Of a DNA stretch of 64,000 nucleotides, positions 23,162-35,291 are shown one piece after another. The notes under the pieces are model-generated. The model saw only the letters and a list, made by a program, of their open reading frames with translations. It had not been told where the DNA came from and made no database searches. This DNA comes from Nannobrachium achirus (lineage: Eukaryota > Chordata > Actinopteri > Myctophiformes > Myctophidae). Location of the stretch: contig OY997641.1 in NCBI GenBank assembly GCA_963921795.1, positions 26,586,052 to 26,650,051 of the forward strand, given 5' to 3'. The position numbers were made by a program, and so were the translations under genes. How positions within the stretch are numbered: position 1 is the first letter of the stretch; every line of letters begins with the position of its first letter.

Positions 23162-23908
23162 TGCTGTGCAGTCAATATATAGTTTGCTACAGCATGCATT
23201 AAAAGATCCAGTGCAATGGTGGTGTTCATTCAGCCAGAAAATTCATTTTTAGCCCCAGTAGGTCAAGCAGACCACCATTTAGGTCCTATACAATATTGTC
23301 AGAAACCACGTATCTATACTGTAACCTACATATGGAAGGTTAACTTTTAGTTTTTGGTCAATAAATTCTGTTGTACAACAGTGTCATGCAGTATCACAAA
23401 TAGGCAATTGACAAATCACAATGCGTCGCATCAGGACACATCTGAAGTTTAAGTCAGGATTTAGAAGGCATTCATTTTTAGAATGAGCCTCAGGTCTAAA
23501 TGGAGCTTGTGACTAAATAATAACTACAGTAGGTCCATTGGAACATTTTTGTCTATTTCCGGAAAAGTCACAATTTCCTGCACAGCAGTGACGACATTTA
23601 GAAACCCTCTGGCTGGATTTGCAATGGAATTCACTGTGTACCGTCCGTCATGCTCTCTGGAGGCTGACCCCTAGTGACTTAGTGACTGTGAACCCCATGG
23701 CCTTTCCTCTCGCTCACAGCCCAGATTACTGGCTTACTGGAAAATCATGGGAGTCAGGCAGCATCCCATGCACACTCCAGGCTGTCTGTGATGGAACTAT
23801 CATCAGACAGGCCCAGAAGATTATTTCAGATCCCATCCATGTACTCCACCCTGAGTATCAGTTCATTTCTTTATCAGTTCAGGGCTTTCCAACCTTTTCT
23901 GAATCAGG
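23162..23908. other. Non-coding stretch, nothing recognised
   Basis: No supported gene or element end. Confidence 0.45.
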
Positions 23909-23916
23909 GACCACTT

Positions 23917-24244
23917 CAGGCATGTGCACACATAGACATCAATAGGGGCTCGAGCCCCTGCCCCTTAATCCGTCATGTAAAAAGTGCCCTCTCCTGTCCA
24001 TGAATGCAGTTTTTGCTACGGTGAAAGAAATGTAAATGCCCTCTCATACCTAAAGGCAGCATCTTATGTTGAAATCAAGTAATGTGTAGAAATCAAGCAT
24101 CGAGAATAGCCGACCTCCAAGCCCACAAAGCGTCGCAGCGCGACGTGTTGTGAGCTTGGAGGTCTGCTATTTTCTATGTTTTCACCAAAAGGCCCTTTTA
24201 GAAATGTCAGCCCCTGCCTCCCTAACATTCTCTGCACGTCCCTG
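23917..24244 (+). mobile_element. Non-autonomous hAT element, family D, with hairpin
   Basis: Starts CAGGCATGTGCACACATAG and ends ATTCTCTGCACGTCCCTG, with exact 8-bp TSD GACCACTT (23909-23916 and 24245-24252). It carries a full hairpin module that the 9327-9622 copy lacks. Confidence 0.93.
24103..24175. repeat. Palindromic hairpin module with CCTCC variant
   Basis: Left arm AGAATAGCCGACCTCCAAGC, right arm GCTTGGAGGTCTGCTATTTT followed by CT. The usual TCTAC is CCTCC here and the other arm has changed correspondingly to GGAGG. Confidence 0.9.
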
Positions 24245-24252
24245 GACCACTT

Positions 24253-25423
24253 GGAAATCTTGAAAGCATTTGTGCTTTCGTGGCCCACCCATCTGATGGG
24301 TGAGCTGAGTGCATTTTCAGGGCATGTTTATCTTAATGATTTTGATTTGATTTGATTCATTCAAGCAAAGGATCAGCGTATTATACTTTATGTTCCAGTA
24401 TCACAATGAAAACACATTTGTCAAGGTTTTAAAGCAAAACATCGCACCTTGGTATCAAACACAACACACATGCATATCTCCTTGTATGGGCCGTTCTGTC
24501 CGTGACGTCAGTTAAAAAAATTAAAAAATGTCATCCTACGTCTGTAGGACCAGATGGACTTTTGTCTAGTGTCACCCTTCGGCCAAAAATATCTATTTGG
24601 GTGTAAGGAACAGCACAGCCTCAAGGGGCTGATAGCAGGGCTGTTAGACTGTTACTTTTGATTTAAATTGTTGTTTTTTTGTACCAGCGCACAGTACTTA
24701 GCCAGTTGCAGGAGGCTAAGGAGGGTGCTCTTTGTCTTCATCAAAATTAACTTGAGCCGTCTCTCTTCTCGTTTAACATTGTGCTTCCTGGTCCGCCTGT
24801 TGCCATAGATATAAAAAGCTTGTACCGCTGCAGTTCATTGGAGCGATGGACGTCCGGAAAAAACGAGGGAACGTTGCCTGTCAAAGTGACCACTGGCTAA
24901 TCACAGCGTGTCTTTTCCAGGACTTAGCAATTCAATTCAACAGAGCTTTATTGGGATGTTTCCATCCAGTTCCTGATGTTGTACGGCCCAGCTGTTCTTA
25001 GAGGCTGCGTATACGTAAAGACCCGCCCCCCACCTGCCTCTGATTGGCCTGTCAACTACCGTTTCTGTGACGCACGTGGAAGCGATGCACTCAGAAGCGA
25101 TGCAGATTCCCTCGGTCCCTCGATGCATATATGCACCAGAGCCGAAGGAGGCGTCTATCCTTTCTATGCATATGCCTGTTGCATTCGTTAACCTTTACCT
25201 CCCTCCCCCTGCTGTGAGGAATGACCTTCCCAGAAGGTCGCGCAGCATTAGCCCAGACGCTATGCATCCCCACCGACGATTTGCTATGACAGCGGACGCT
25301 GTTGTTACCACAGTGGCACGCAGAGACGGTCATGGTGAGAGCAACATTGACACAGCGATGGCAGCCGTGCTGCTGCACACACAGAGCAGTACACATAAAC
25401 AGGGACACCTGGTTTAAAAGTGT
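24253..25423. other. Non-coding stretch with a LINE-tail remnant
   Basis: AATTCAATTCAACAGAGCTT at about 24930-24955 resembles a LINE/SINE A/T-rich 3' tail. No gene supported. Confidence 0.5.
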
Positions 25424-25896
25424 TTAAAGGACAACTTTAGTTTTTTACAACAAGGGTTCATATTTTAGATTGTAATGAAAGAATATAAAAGATGAGTGTT
25501 AAAATTATTTAATTTAATTCTTTCTATTGTTTTAGAGATTCTTATTTCAGTGGTTGGGAGCATGCGTACAAGTGGCTAAATATGTAATTTTACACAGAAT
25601 AAGCCCATTCCCAAGATACAACGCAAACCTTTCATGGTTGGATGTTACTTATGGGGGCTAGAAGTGTTACTGTAAATAGCAGTAAAGAAACTGCTGGCTT
25701 ATTGTGTCTAAAAACACATATTTAGCCACTTGTACGCATGCCCCCATGCGTACGCATGCCCCACATTTTAGCACGGTAAATGCAATAAAACAATAGAACA
25801 AAGCAAATTAAAACATTTTAACACTCACTTTTTCTTTTCTCTAATTACAATCTAAAATATGAACCCTTGTTGTAAAAAAACAAAGTTGTCCTTTAA
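25424..25896. mobile_element. TTAA-flanked MITE with long inverted arms
   Basis: TTAA borders with ends AGGACAACTTTAGTTTTTTA and AAAACAAAGTTGTCCT. Arms continue inward (GGGTTCATATTTTAGATTGT and its complement) for most of the 473 bp. A GTACGCATGCCCCCATGCGT segment lies off centre. Confidence 0.88.
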
Positions 25897-27053
<1,157 letters not shown>

Positions 27054-27061
27054 ATCTAGAG

Positions 27062-27534
27062 CAGACCTGGGCATTGTACGGCCCGGGGGCCGTATACGGC
27101 CCTTTCACTCTGACCGGCCCTTGTAAGGTTTATGGCAAATAACAAAATAAGCACATTTTCTAATTTTACCTCATGTTTTGTATTCACATACATATGGACG
27201 CAATGCGTACATCAGCACGTGTGCATGATCATTGGATTGTTGTCTCAATAACAAGCAGGTGGTCGAAGTCGAACTGGTCACAAGTCAAGACGACCTGTCT
27301 TACCTTACCCATCAGAAATGGCTAAAGTGGCTAAACAAAGAAAAGTCGATGCCGAATGCCGGGTTTTTAACACAAATTGGACTGCAAAATATTTTTTACT
27401 GAAGTCGGAGGTAAAGCTGTGTGTTTAGTTTGCGGGGAGCACATCTTGTGGGAAGCGCTGTCTTTTAGCCCGGCCCTCCACAATATTTTCTGTTGTTCAT
27501 GTGGCCCCATGGAAAAAAGAATTGACCACCCCTG
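27062..27534 (+). mobile_element. hAT element fragment with transposase N terminus
   Basis: Starts CAGACCTGGGCATTG and ends AATTGACCACCCCTG. Flanks ATCTAGAG and ATCTATAG agree at 7 of 8 positions. It is an internally deleted relative of an autonomous hAT, because transposase coding sequence survives inside. Confidence 0.88.
27318..27450 (+). pseudogene. hAT transposase N-terminal remnant (GTF2IRD2-like type)
   Basis: Reads MAKVAKQRKVDAECRVF, NTNWTAKYFLLKSE and, after one frame change near residue 31, GGKAVCLVCGEHI. This KRK.D.E.R.F...W...Y...GKAVCL.C pattern is the N terminus of the hAT transposases related to the domain fused to human GTF2IRD2. Only about 45 residues remain; the catalytic core is gone. 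Confidence 0.75.
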
Positions 27535-27542
27535 ATCTATAG

Positions 27543-27873
27543 AGCAAACATACAGTTCACATTTTATTGGCTTTATCTGGGGTAATTGCACCATTAGTTT
27601 TCTTCTTTAATGTTTTTGTCTATGCTAAGAAGTGGAGATTTGCAGCCAGGAGAATGAGACACTGCCAGAGGCATCAGGAGCTGCCAGCCAGCAAATTGGT
27701 GCTGTGGGAGCCAACACGTGGGCACCGGTCACGAGGATGCCCCACACTAACATACCATACAGTACGTGGATGTACTCAAGAAAAACGCAGGAGCGCAAAG
27801 CACCAACGAGCTAGCAGGATGTATGGAGAACCGGGATGACTGGAAGCGACGTTGGAGGGCTCGTCTGAGGACG
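27543..27873. other. Non-coding stretch, nothing recognised
   Basis: No supported feature. Confidence 0.4.
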
Positions 27874-27881
27874 ACCTAGAG

Positions 27882-28356
27882 CATACATGGGCAACTGGCG
27901 GCCCGGGGGCCACATGCGGCCCCCACCTTTACTTAATGCGGCCCTCAGGTTAATATCGGAATACTGAATATATTATTGATTTCAGCTGTTACAATTCCAA
28001 ACATGAACTGCTTTAATTCTGTCTATATTAGTATCTTAATGACCACTAGTATAGTAGTATTAAAATGTATTTTTTTATGTCCAATGTATTTGTATTTAGG
28101 TTCATAAAGTTAACATGAGTACATGCGTTTGAAATTAAATCAAAAAGTTCCATTTCAGGATTCCAATTAAGAAATAACAAAAAATAATTCAGGATTCCAA
28201 TTTAAAAGAAGCAAAAATAGCCGATCTACAAGCTCAAAACGCATCGCAGCTTGTAGATCTGCTATTTTTGCTTCTATTGTATGCAATACTAGAATGACAA
28301 ATCTGGAGTGAAGGTGGACATGTGGCCCTCGCCATCATCAAAGTTGCCCACCCTTG
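27882..28356 (+). mobile_element. Non-autonomous hAT element, family K
   Basis: Starts CATACATGGGCAACTGGCGG and ends TCAAAGTTGCCCACCCTTG, with exact 8-bp TSD ACCTAGAG (27874-27881 and 28357-28364). Resembles the CAGGGGTGGGCAACT class of hAT ends. Carries a complete hairpin module. Confidence 0.9.
28207..28275. repeat. Palindromic hairpin module
   Basis: AGAAGCAAAAATAGCCGATC and TACAAGCT are answered by AGCTTGTAGATCTGCTATTT and TTGCTTCT. Outer flanks differ from other copies but still pair. Confidence 0.9.
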
Positions 28357-28364
28357 ACCTAGAG

Positions 28365-28560
28365 AGACCCCCATTGATTCCAGATGGAGACCCTAATGCA
28401 TTTGGGTCTCCATCCGGAATCAATAGGCCTACAAAGAGTCTCCTAAAATTATTGGCTTAAGACAAAAAATATATACTGTATATTATTGAATTCAAGTCTC
28501 CATGGGCTGAGTAATCAATAGAAAAAAAGTCATTTTGGGGGTGAACTACTCCTTTAAGCC
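28365..28560 (+). mobile_element. TTAA element right end, truncated
   Basis: Ends GGGGGTGAACTACTCCTTTAA with GGTGAACTA in common with the 30520-30809 element. A GGTCTCCATC/GATGGAGACC inverted pair lies upstream. The left terminus is not found. Confidence 0.55.
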
Positions 28561-28629
28561 TGACATACTTTGTTGTACAGCTACAATTGCCAACAATTTC
28601 ACTTAGATGTCATAATGACATTCCCAAAA

Positions 28630-28877
28630 TAGGGATGGTAAGTCAATACTTAATATTGACTTGACCTTTCATTCTGTCTGCTCTTTTCCCCCTCTACACC
28701 AAAGCTCTTTTCCAAAAATAGCCGATCTACAAGCTAATGTTCTCAGAATATCGATGCTAGGGTTCAAGTGGTTAAAAAGGAGGAAAAAAAGTTTCTATCA
28801 CTCAAAGATTTGGAGGACCCCCTGTAGTAACTCTGGGGACCCCCTAGGGGTCCCGGGCCTCCTGTTGAAGACCCCTG
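28630..28877 (+). mobile_element. hAT family A, left-truncated copy
   Basis: Shares TTCCAAAAATAGCCGATCTA, GGGTTCAAGTGGTTAAAAAG and the terminal TGTTGAAGACCCCTG with the copy at 1681-2088. The left end and half of the hairpin are missing. Confidence 0.8.
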
Positions 28878-30519
28878 CTGTAGGCACAGACCCCCGTGTT
28901 GGGTCATGACCCCACGGTTCGTTACTAGTACTTTCCTTGCTCAATCTTACCCACTTTGTCTGTCATATGATATCCAATCAGCACCATTGACTCTGAACCA
29001 TACAGACATGCACACACACGCGTGCGTGCACACGCACAATCATACAGATTGTACGCACCATTAAAGTTTCAGTAAGGAATAACCTCTTAGCACCCATGTA
29101 AATATTTAATTTGCTGTTTTCTATGTACCAGATTGTGCGTGCGTGCGTGCGTGCGTGCATGCGTGCGTGCGTGCTTGCGTGTGTGTGTGTGTGTGTGTGT
29201 GCGCACGTTCCATTGTGCATTAAGACATCTTTAGCCATGACCCACCTAACACACTTTGCTAGGTTAGGGTAAAAGACAGGGTTAAGCAAATAACAATGGG
29301 ATTTGGTATTTAAGAATAAGAAAGGGACAGTGCCCGCAATACCCTCATACCTAAGGGAGGGACTATGCTCTGGTTCCACCCAATTTTAGAACAAACATGG
29401 GAAAATTCTAATTTTATACTCTGTCAAAATGTGGAATGCTTATTTTAAAACTGACCTGAAAAACATCTATCAGGAGACCACAATGGGAGGTAAATGGTGT
29501 CACTCACTATCACCGTTTTTCTCCTTTGTACATAATAGTGTTTCGTATTTGTTGATGTATTATTGTGTATATTATTTCATGCTGTAAAACCACAATGGAA
29601 ATAAGTCCCCAGGACTTTTTTTTGGCCTTAATATCTGTGATATAAACAGAACCACATGCTTTTTCTGTTTATGTTATTTCTATAAAAGAGAAATGGAAGA
29701 AGGGAGGCAAGGGGAAGAGCGAGAGATCGGTAAAAACAATTCGACTGAGCAGATTCTTCTGCCTGGAAATGGAAAGCCTATGAGAACAATCCGCACAGAT
29801 ACCACTACTGCAGGCTATGGAGATGCATGTGGTGATATAGCTGCAGCTGAGGCATTTCAGGGTTGCATTCACAATTCCAGGAGACATCACTTAATTCCCT
29901 TCCCTTGCTGCTTGGCCAGAGAGAACATTGCCTGTGATGATGATGAGGTCCTGTGGCCAGACAGGAACCAAAGACATGCAAACCATTGTTTCCCCCTTTC
30001 ATTCTTTCTTTCTTTCTTTCTGAAGGCCTATTTTCTGATCCAATCATTTTACTCATCCAGTTTTTGAGACGATGTTGCTGCTTTCAGAAAATGAGTAAAC
30101 AATTGCAGAAAAACTGTAATATACTTTACGTATAGGTTACAGTAGTGGGTGGCCATATTTTTGCCTGCTTTTACATCATACAGCATAATCTTTTGCATCA
30201 ATTATGGATCATGTTTCCCATGTTAATTTTTGGGTCCAATCCGATTTTATTTAATGTTTTCCCATCACACATTATACACAGGCATGACATTTCCTCCATT
30301 GTTATGTGGACATTGCACAATACATTGTATACACATGCACACTCAAACGCACACTTTCAAATCCACAAATTATATTACATGGCTCTGGAAAAACTGTCGA
30401 TATGAAAGTCATACAGCTGGCAACCGTTGTCTCGTCTGTCTCTTGTATTTAACCTTTCTCTCTCCATCTAACCGCTCTCATCACATCGGCCTTTTATTAT
30501 TCGCGTCTACCCTGTCAAG
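28878..30519. other. Non-coding stretch with GCGT repeats
   Basis: 29131-29202 is a GCGT/GT tract. The rest is AT-rich with no gene recognised. Confidence 0.5.
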
Positions 30520-30809
30520 TTAAAGGAATAGTTCACCCAAAAAAAATCATTTCTTTCTATCGATTACTCACACCATGGAGACTTGAATTCATGGATTATA
30601 TTTTTGTTTTTGTCAAGCCAATAATGTGATGACCAGCAGTGGTTCCCTTGGAGACACAAAGAGCCTGCTTTGTTCCCTATGAAGACACAAAGAGCATCCC
30701 TCAAATGATTGGCTTAGGAATTCGGAATGCGACAAAAACAAAAAGAGTATTCATGAATTCAATTCTCCATGGGGTGAATAATAGGTTTTGAGGGTGAACT
30801 ATCCCTTAA
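30520..30809. mobile_element. TTAA-flanked MITE
   Basis: TTAA borders with ends AGGAATAGTTCACCCAAAA and GAGGGTGAACTATCCC. Inner inverted arms GACTTGAATTCATGGAT and ATTCATGAATTCAATTC. Similar TTAAAGG..GTTCACCC elements are common in fish. Confidence 0.88.
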
Positions 30810-31012
30810 GAGCAACCGCTTCTCTCTCCACGTCTGCATGTCCAACTCTTCATCTGTGCACTTCTCCTCGTGTCCTCGATCCCCCCCCCTTCATTTATCT
30901 TTCTTGAGAGACAATTTCTCGCCTGAGCGCTTTTTCTAAAAGTCGAGCACGAGAGACAGAACGAGGCAGCGATTTGGCGGAAGAAAAAAAAATACAAGAA
31001 AGATGCTGGTAT

Positions 31013-31539
31013 CAGTGGCGTCAGTTCAGAAAAAGCTAAGGTTTGGCAACATGACTGTTGTCTTGCACACACGCCTTCGCGCGCAGTCATGTTGCCATAC
31101 CTTAGCAACAGGCATGATACATTTACTAAGTACATTTTATTTCCCCCCCCCCCCCCCCCCCCATTTCTACAGTTTCTTGGGCTGGATATGGCAGCCTGGA
31201 ACGGTTGTTCAAGTGCAGCTAAACTTGGCATGTTAGTAAACGTGCCACAATTAACAATAATGCATTGCACCTGTGCAGCTGACCTACGGAACCTGGGAAT
31301 ATACCATCTTGTCAAGATGGGGAGAATAAAAGTGTGGAGAATATAATTACCTTGTCAAAGTGACCATTTTGTTACATTTTGCATTTGAAGTTATTTTACT
31401 GTATAATTAACATAATAACCAGCACAGATAGACAAAGAGACATTCATGGATTTATATTTATTAAAAGTAACTTTTATTTTCCCCCTGGACCCAGGGTATG
31501 GCAGCTGCATACCCCTGCCATACCCAATTGACGCCCCTG
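31013..31539 (+). mobile_element. hAT-like element (CAGTGGCGTCAGTTC ends)
   Basis: Starts CAGTGGCGTCAGTTCAG and ends CCAATTGACGCCCCTG, a plausible terminal inverted repeat. No matching TSD was found. A C run (31142-31162) and a strong hairpin lie inside. Confidence 0.6.
31033..31107. repeat. Inverted repeat (hairpin)
   Basis: AGCTAAGGTTTGGCAACATG pairs with CATGTTGCCATACCTTAGC around a GC-rich loop. It is unrelated to the main hairpin module. Confidence 0.8.
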
Positions 31540-32404
31540 GGAGAAGACATAGGAGAGCAGCAGCTGAAGTGAAACGTAAGGGAGAAGGATGTAGAGAGGA
31601 GAGAGATAAGCAGGGCTGCTCTGTGTGCATTATTTACGAGGTCATAACTCAACCTCAAAGACTCAACAGTGTATTGACATCAGTGAAGAGTGGTCGCTGT
31701 AGTGAACACAGACGTTCGGCCTGGAGGTCAGACCTGAATGTGGGTGGGCAAAAGTTGGCACTCTGCCGAGGCTCAGTTTACCCTGGGAAGTTATCTTTCC
31801 ATACACTCTTCCTCCCAGAGGTTTAAGTCAGTTGTACTGGGTGGAATCCACCTGTCAGATATCTCTTTTCTTACTTTCACCCTTTGAACTGTTTTTTGCT
31901 TCTTGGCTAAGGGTACTAGTTCGCAAAGTACAGTATCACCATTTTTGGACTCATCAGCTTTTGATTCTTCCTGCCTAAGGTAAAGCTGTAGCTTAACTTA
32001 TTTTTAAAGGTCCTGTGCAGTTTATTGAACAGACGTCTTCAGTGCTTATCGGATGTCCTTACAAGTGAAGGCTCAGTTCTGCCTATTGTTTGCCCGCTCT
32101 GCTCACCAGTGATTTAGAAAGAGGCAATGAGAACGGTTCCAGGATTTCAACCATTAACCATTATTTTATGCTTTAAAAAATGGGATGCTTATTGAAAAGC
32201 TCACAGCGAAGCACTGAGTGCCACGCTGCGAGCTTGTAGATCCACTCTAGCAGAATCCCTTTCATGCCCATATACAGTATGGAGATCCCTGATGTCATCA
32301 ATATTAAGCCCATATCTAACAGGACTTCATATGGGAATGCCCATATAAGGAAGAAGACAGCGTCAAGAATTGCATGTCGCCCTGAGGTGTCTTACTAGCA
32401 ATTG
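31540..32404. other. Non-coding stretch with degenerate hairpin module
   Basis: 32190-32246 contains AAGCTCACAGCGAAGCACTG and GCTGCGAGCTTGTAGATCCA, a degraded hairpin copy. Scattered CCATATACAGTATGG-like sequence follows. No gene. Confidence 0.5.
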
Positions 32405-32604
32405 TTATAATTTATATCTGCAAGTAACTAGTAACTAAAGGTTTCAAATAATTTTAGTGGAGTAAAATTACAATATTTTGCTCAAAGATTTAGTGGAGTA
32501 GAAGTAAAAGATTTTAAAATTGGAAATACTCCAGTGAAGTAAAGGTACCTCAAAATTGTAGGTACAGTACTTAAGTAAATGTACTTAGTTACTTTCCACC
32601 ACTG
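32405..32604 (+). mobile_element. hAT AGTGGTGGAAA family, right-end fragment
   Basis: Contains AAGTAAATGTACTTAGTTAC and ends TTTCCACCACTG, matching the right end of the split element at 50159. The left part is missing. Confidence 0.75.
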
Positions 32605-32630
32605 GGAACAGGCAACCTGACCCACCACAG

Positions 32631-32755
32631 GTCCGCGGGGAGCCGAGCATCAGATTCAGTGGTGCGCCCATGTAGCGGAGGTCTTACAGGTCCGCGGGGA
32701 GCCAAGCATCAGATTCAGTGGTGCGCCCATGTTGTAGCGGAGGTCTTGCGGCATC
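32631..32755. repeat. Two-copy tandem duplication, unit about 60 bp
   Basis: ACAGGTCCGCGGGGAGCC...GCGGAGGTCTT occurs twice in a row with minor differences (GCCGAGC/GCCAAGC). Confidence 0.85.
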
Positions 32756-32952
32756 ACGTCTATTGGATTGGAGGCACAGCGAGCCCAGTCATCCTGCCGA
32801 CTGTCTGTGTCAATTACTGTGATTTATTTATTTTTTAAAGGGAAAAAAGGGAAACTTCACGCTTCATGCTCATGGCTCGCGGTAGACACAAATAAACAAT
32901 CACGATGACACACCCTCAAGGGGTTTTGAGCAAACATTCTGTACAAACGGTG

Positions 32953-33255
32953 TTAAGGGGAGCACACACTGGACGGGGCCGGCGTCGATAGCGTCACGTC
33001 GCGCTATCGACGTACGTGAAGTGCCGCGCGGTAACCCCAACTGGATGCGGCGCGCTGCCACACAGCACATCCATTTCCCCGGTAGGGAGAACCATGGGAG
33101 AACATGTTCACCGCGCGGCAACGCTGGAAAAATAGAACAGCGGCAGGCGAGGCGGCAGACCTGTCTGACGCCGCCGATGTGGGTTAGTTCATTGAACATA
33201 ATGGGGCCGTAATTTTTGGTGCGCCACCTCCGCGTCCGGTGTGTGTTCCCCTTAA
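32953..33255. mobile_element. TTAA-flanked GC-rich MITE
   Basis: TTAA borders with ends GGGGAGCACACACTGGACG and CGTCCGGTGTGTGTTCCCC. A CGTCGATAGCG/CGCTATCGACG hairpin follows the left end. Confidence 0.88.
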
Positions 33256-34157
33256 GTGTTACCCCACCGCACCAAGTGCTTATTTGACAAACACTGTATT
33301 GTATATAGGAGTCCTGGGAATGTATCATTTCATGATTAGAATATGAGCCTGTTTTAACCACATAAATAGCATCTCTATTCTGCGGGTTAACATTGGCTGT
33401 TGGAATGTTTCGTGAGCTTGTAGATCGGCTATGTTTGGGGGAAGAGATTTGGTGTAGAGTCAAAAAAGGATCTGAACTAGTATAGAGCCCTGGGGGACCC
33501 TGGTTAACAATAACAAAGTACAGTATATAAGGTTAAAAAGAAAACAACAACAATGATGCAGTCCCAAAGCTCACTGCGCTGTCAGATGCAACAGTCGCGG
33601 TTGACCTATTCCACAGTATGTGTCACACAGTAATAGGATCACATGGCACACACTGTATGCTAGTGAGAAGATGTGCTCTGGGCCTGGCCGTTAATATACA
33701 CTCCTATGGGAATCCGTAAACCCTGGGAGAAGCTCTCAGCTAAAGACGTCATAAAACACATATGCTGCATGTGTGAGCTGCCGAGAGTCTTGTATATTAT
33801 ATGCATAATCAGATAGATAGATAGATAGATAGATAGATCCCAGTTGTGGAATATTTGGGGGGAAAATATTCTGAGATAATATGGAGGGTTTCGCAAATTA
33901 GAGAACCAAGAAAGGGGACACTAACCCCATATGTATGTATGCATGTTTATATGTATGTGAGTCCATATGTGAAAGTTAATTGTTGGTTGATGTACAGTAT
34001 GTGAGTCATGTGAGTCATGTATCAGTTTATGAAAAATTAAAAAAAAAGATTGAAAGAAAGATAGATTGATTGATGGGAGGAGAGACAGAAGGAGAGAGAA
34101 CTTTGGGTAGCTTGTGGGTCGTAGCCTATCTCGCGTCCGCGACGTGGTGTGAGCCGC
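33256..34157. other. Non-coding stretch with half hairpin and (ATAG)n
   Basis: GTGAGCTTGTAGATCGGCTA at about 33411 is a right half of the hairpin module. 33815-33838 is a short ATAG repeat. No gene. Confidence 0.5.
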
Positions 34158-34240
34158 CTGCATAGCAGTGGTGGAAAAAGTACTTACATATTTTACTTAA
34201 GTAAAAGTATCAATACTGCAATATAGGAATACTCTAGTCT

Positions 34241-34423
34241 GTAAGGGTGCCCACACACCAAAATGTGAGAGTGTAATCCGCATTCCGCCAATGCATTTGA
34301 TGCAATGAGAATGGAGCGTTTCATGCCAGTAGAGGATTTCTGCAAAAAAACGCTCAATTCTCATTGAAATGCATGCAGATTCCATGCACTCTCATAGGTA
34401 TTTTGGTGTGTGTGCACCCTTAC
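34241..34423. mobile_element. Nested MITE with GTAAGGGTG ends
   Basis: Inverted ends GTAAGGGTGCCCACACACC and GGTGTGTGTGCACCCTTAC, with inner GAGAATGGAGCGTTTCATGC and AACGCTCAATTCTCATTG arms. A left-truncated copy is at 49590-49760. Confidence 0.8.
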
Positions 34424-34511
34424 AAGTAAAAGTCCAGAATTCAAAATGTACTTGAGTAAAAGTATGAAAGTGTTGGCATCAAAATGTATCAAAAGTAAAA
34501 GTACAAAATGT

Positions 34512-34584
34512 TTGAAAATAGCAGATCTACAAGCTCACTCACAACGCGTCACATCACGGCGCGTTGTGAGCTTGTAGATTGGCT
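34512..34584. repeat. Palindromic hairpin module
   Basis: AAAATAGCAGATCTACAAGC then CTCACTCACAACGCGTC, loop ACATCACG, then GCGCGTTGTGAGCTTGTAGA and TTGGCTAT. The loop is identical to the copy at 49859-49927. Confidence 0.9.
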
Positions 34585-34642
34585 ATATAATTCTGCCACT
34601 TGTGTTATTTTATTTTTATTTTTATATTATTTTTTTTCTTTA

Positions 34643-34644
<2 letters not shown>

Positions 34645-34721
<77 letters not shown>

Positions 34722-34744
34722 TGGTGGTGGTGGGGGGGGGGGGG
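34645..34744. repeat. (GT)n, (GGT)n and G run
   Basis: About 38 GT units followed by GGT triplets and about 12 G. Confidence 0.95.
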
Positions 34745-34799
34745 TCATCTTTTTATTTATTTATTTTTTATTTTTTGAAGCGGTGGAAACCGCTTCCAA

Positions 34800-35175
34800 T
34801 GAATGGCTTTGTGTGTATCACGCCCATATATGGTCATTTCAGTCCAGAATGAACAGTCTTTTTCAAAAACAGAATGTCCGTTTAATTACCATATATGGTG
34901 ATCTCAGTCCAGAATGAACAGGGTTTTTCAAAAACAGAATGTCCGTTACCTTATGTCCATATATGGTCACCCCAGGCCAGAATTTTTTTCAGGTTTTTCC
35001 TGTCCCGTACGTGTAAAATATCAGTCCAGAATGAATAGGCTTTTTCAAAAAGCAAAATGTGTGTCCCATGTCCATATATGGTCATTTCAGTTCAGAATGA
35101 ATAGGCTTTATATGTCCTGTACATCTAGAATATGTGTGCGGTGTCCCTCCCGGTCAGATGAATGGATACTTTGAG
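34800..35175. repeat. Degenerate tandem array with CCATATATGG motifs
   Basis: Four to five diverged units of about 75 bp each combine CCATATATGGT, CAGTCCAGAATGAACAG and TTTTTCAAAAACAGAATGTC. CCATATATGG is also the core of the Helitron arrays further right. Confidence 0.8.
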
Positions 35176-35291
35176 GATTGGTCAAGCTTCACATGATAAT
35201 TTGGCCTTCAGGGTTTATCTGTCTTATTTAAAGACTTTATATTTATTTATGTATTTATTTAATTACAAATTCTTATTTTAATGTATGTGTT

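Larger units (their letters stand above)
34166..34592 (+). mobile_element. Left part of a split hAT element (AGTGGTGGAAA family)
   Basis: Starts CAGTGGTGGAAAAAGTAC, preceded by CTGCATAG (34158-34165). It runs through a nested inverted-repeat element and the hairpin module, then breaks off after GTAGATTGGCTAT. The same 8-mer CTGCATAG follows the right terminus at 50159. About 330 bp of it (34260-34590) recurs in direct orientation at 49593-49927. Confidence 0.85.
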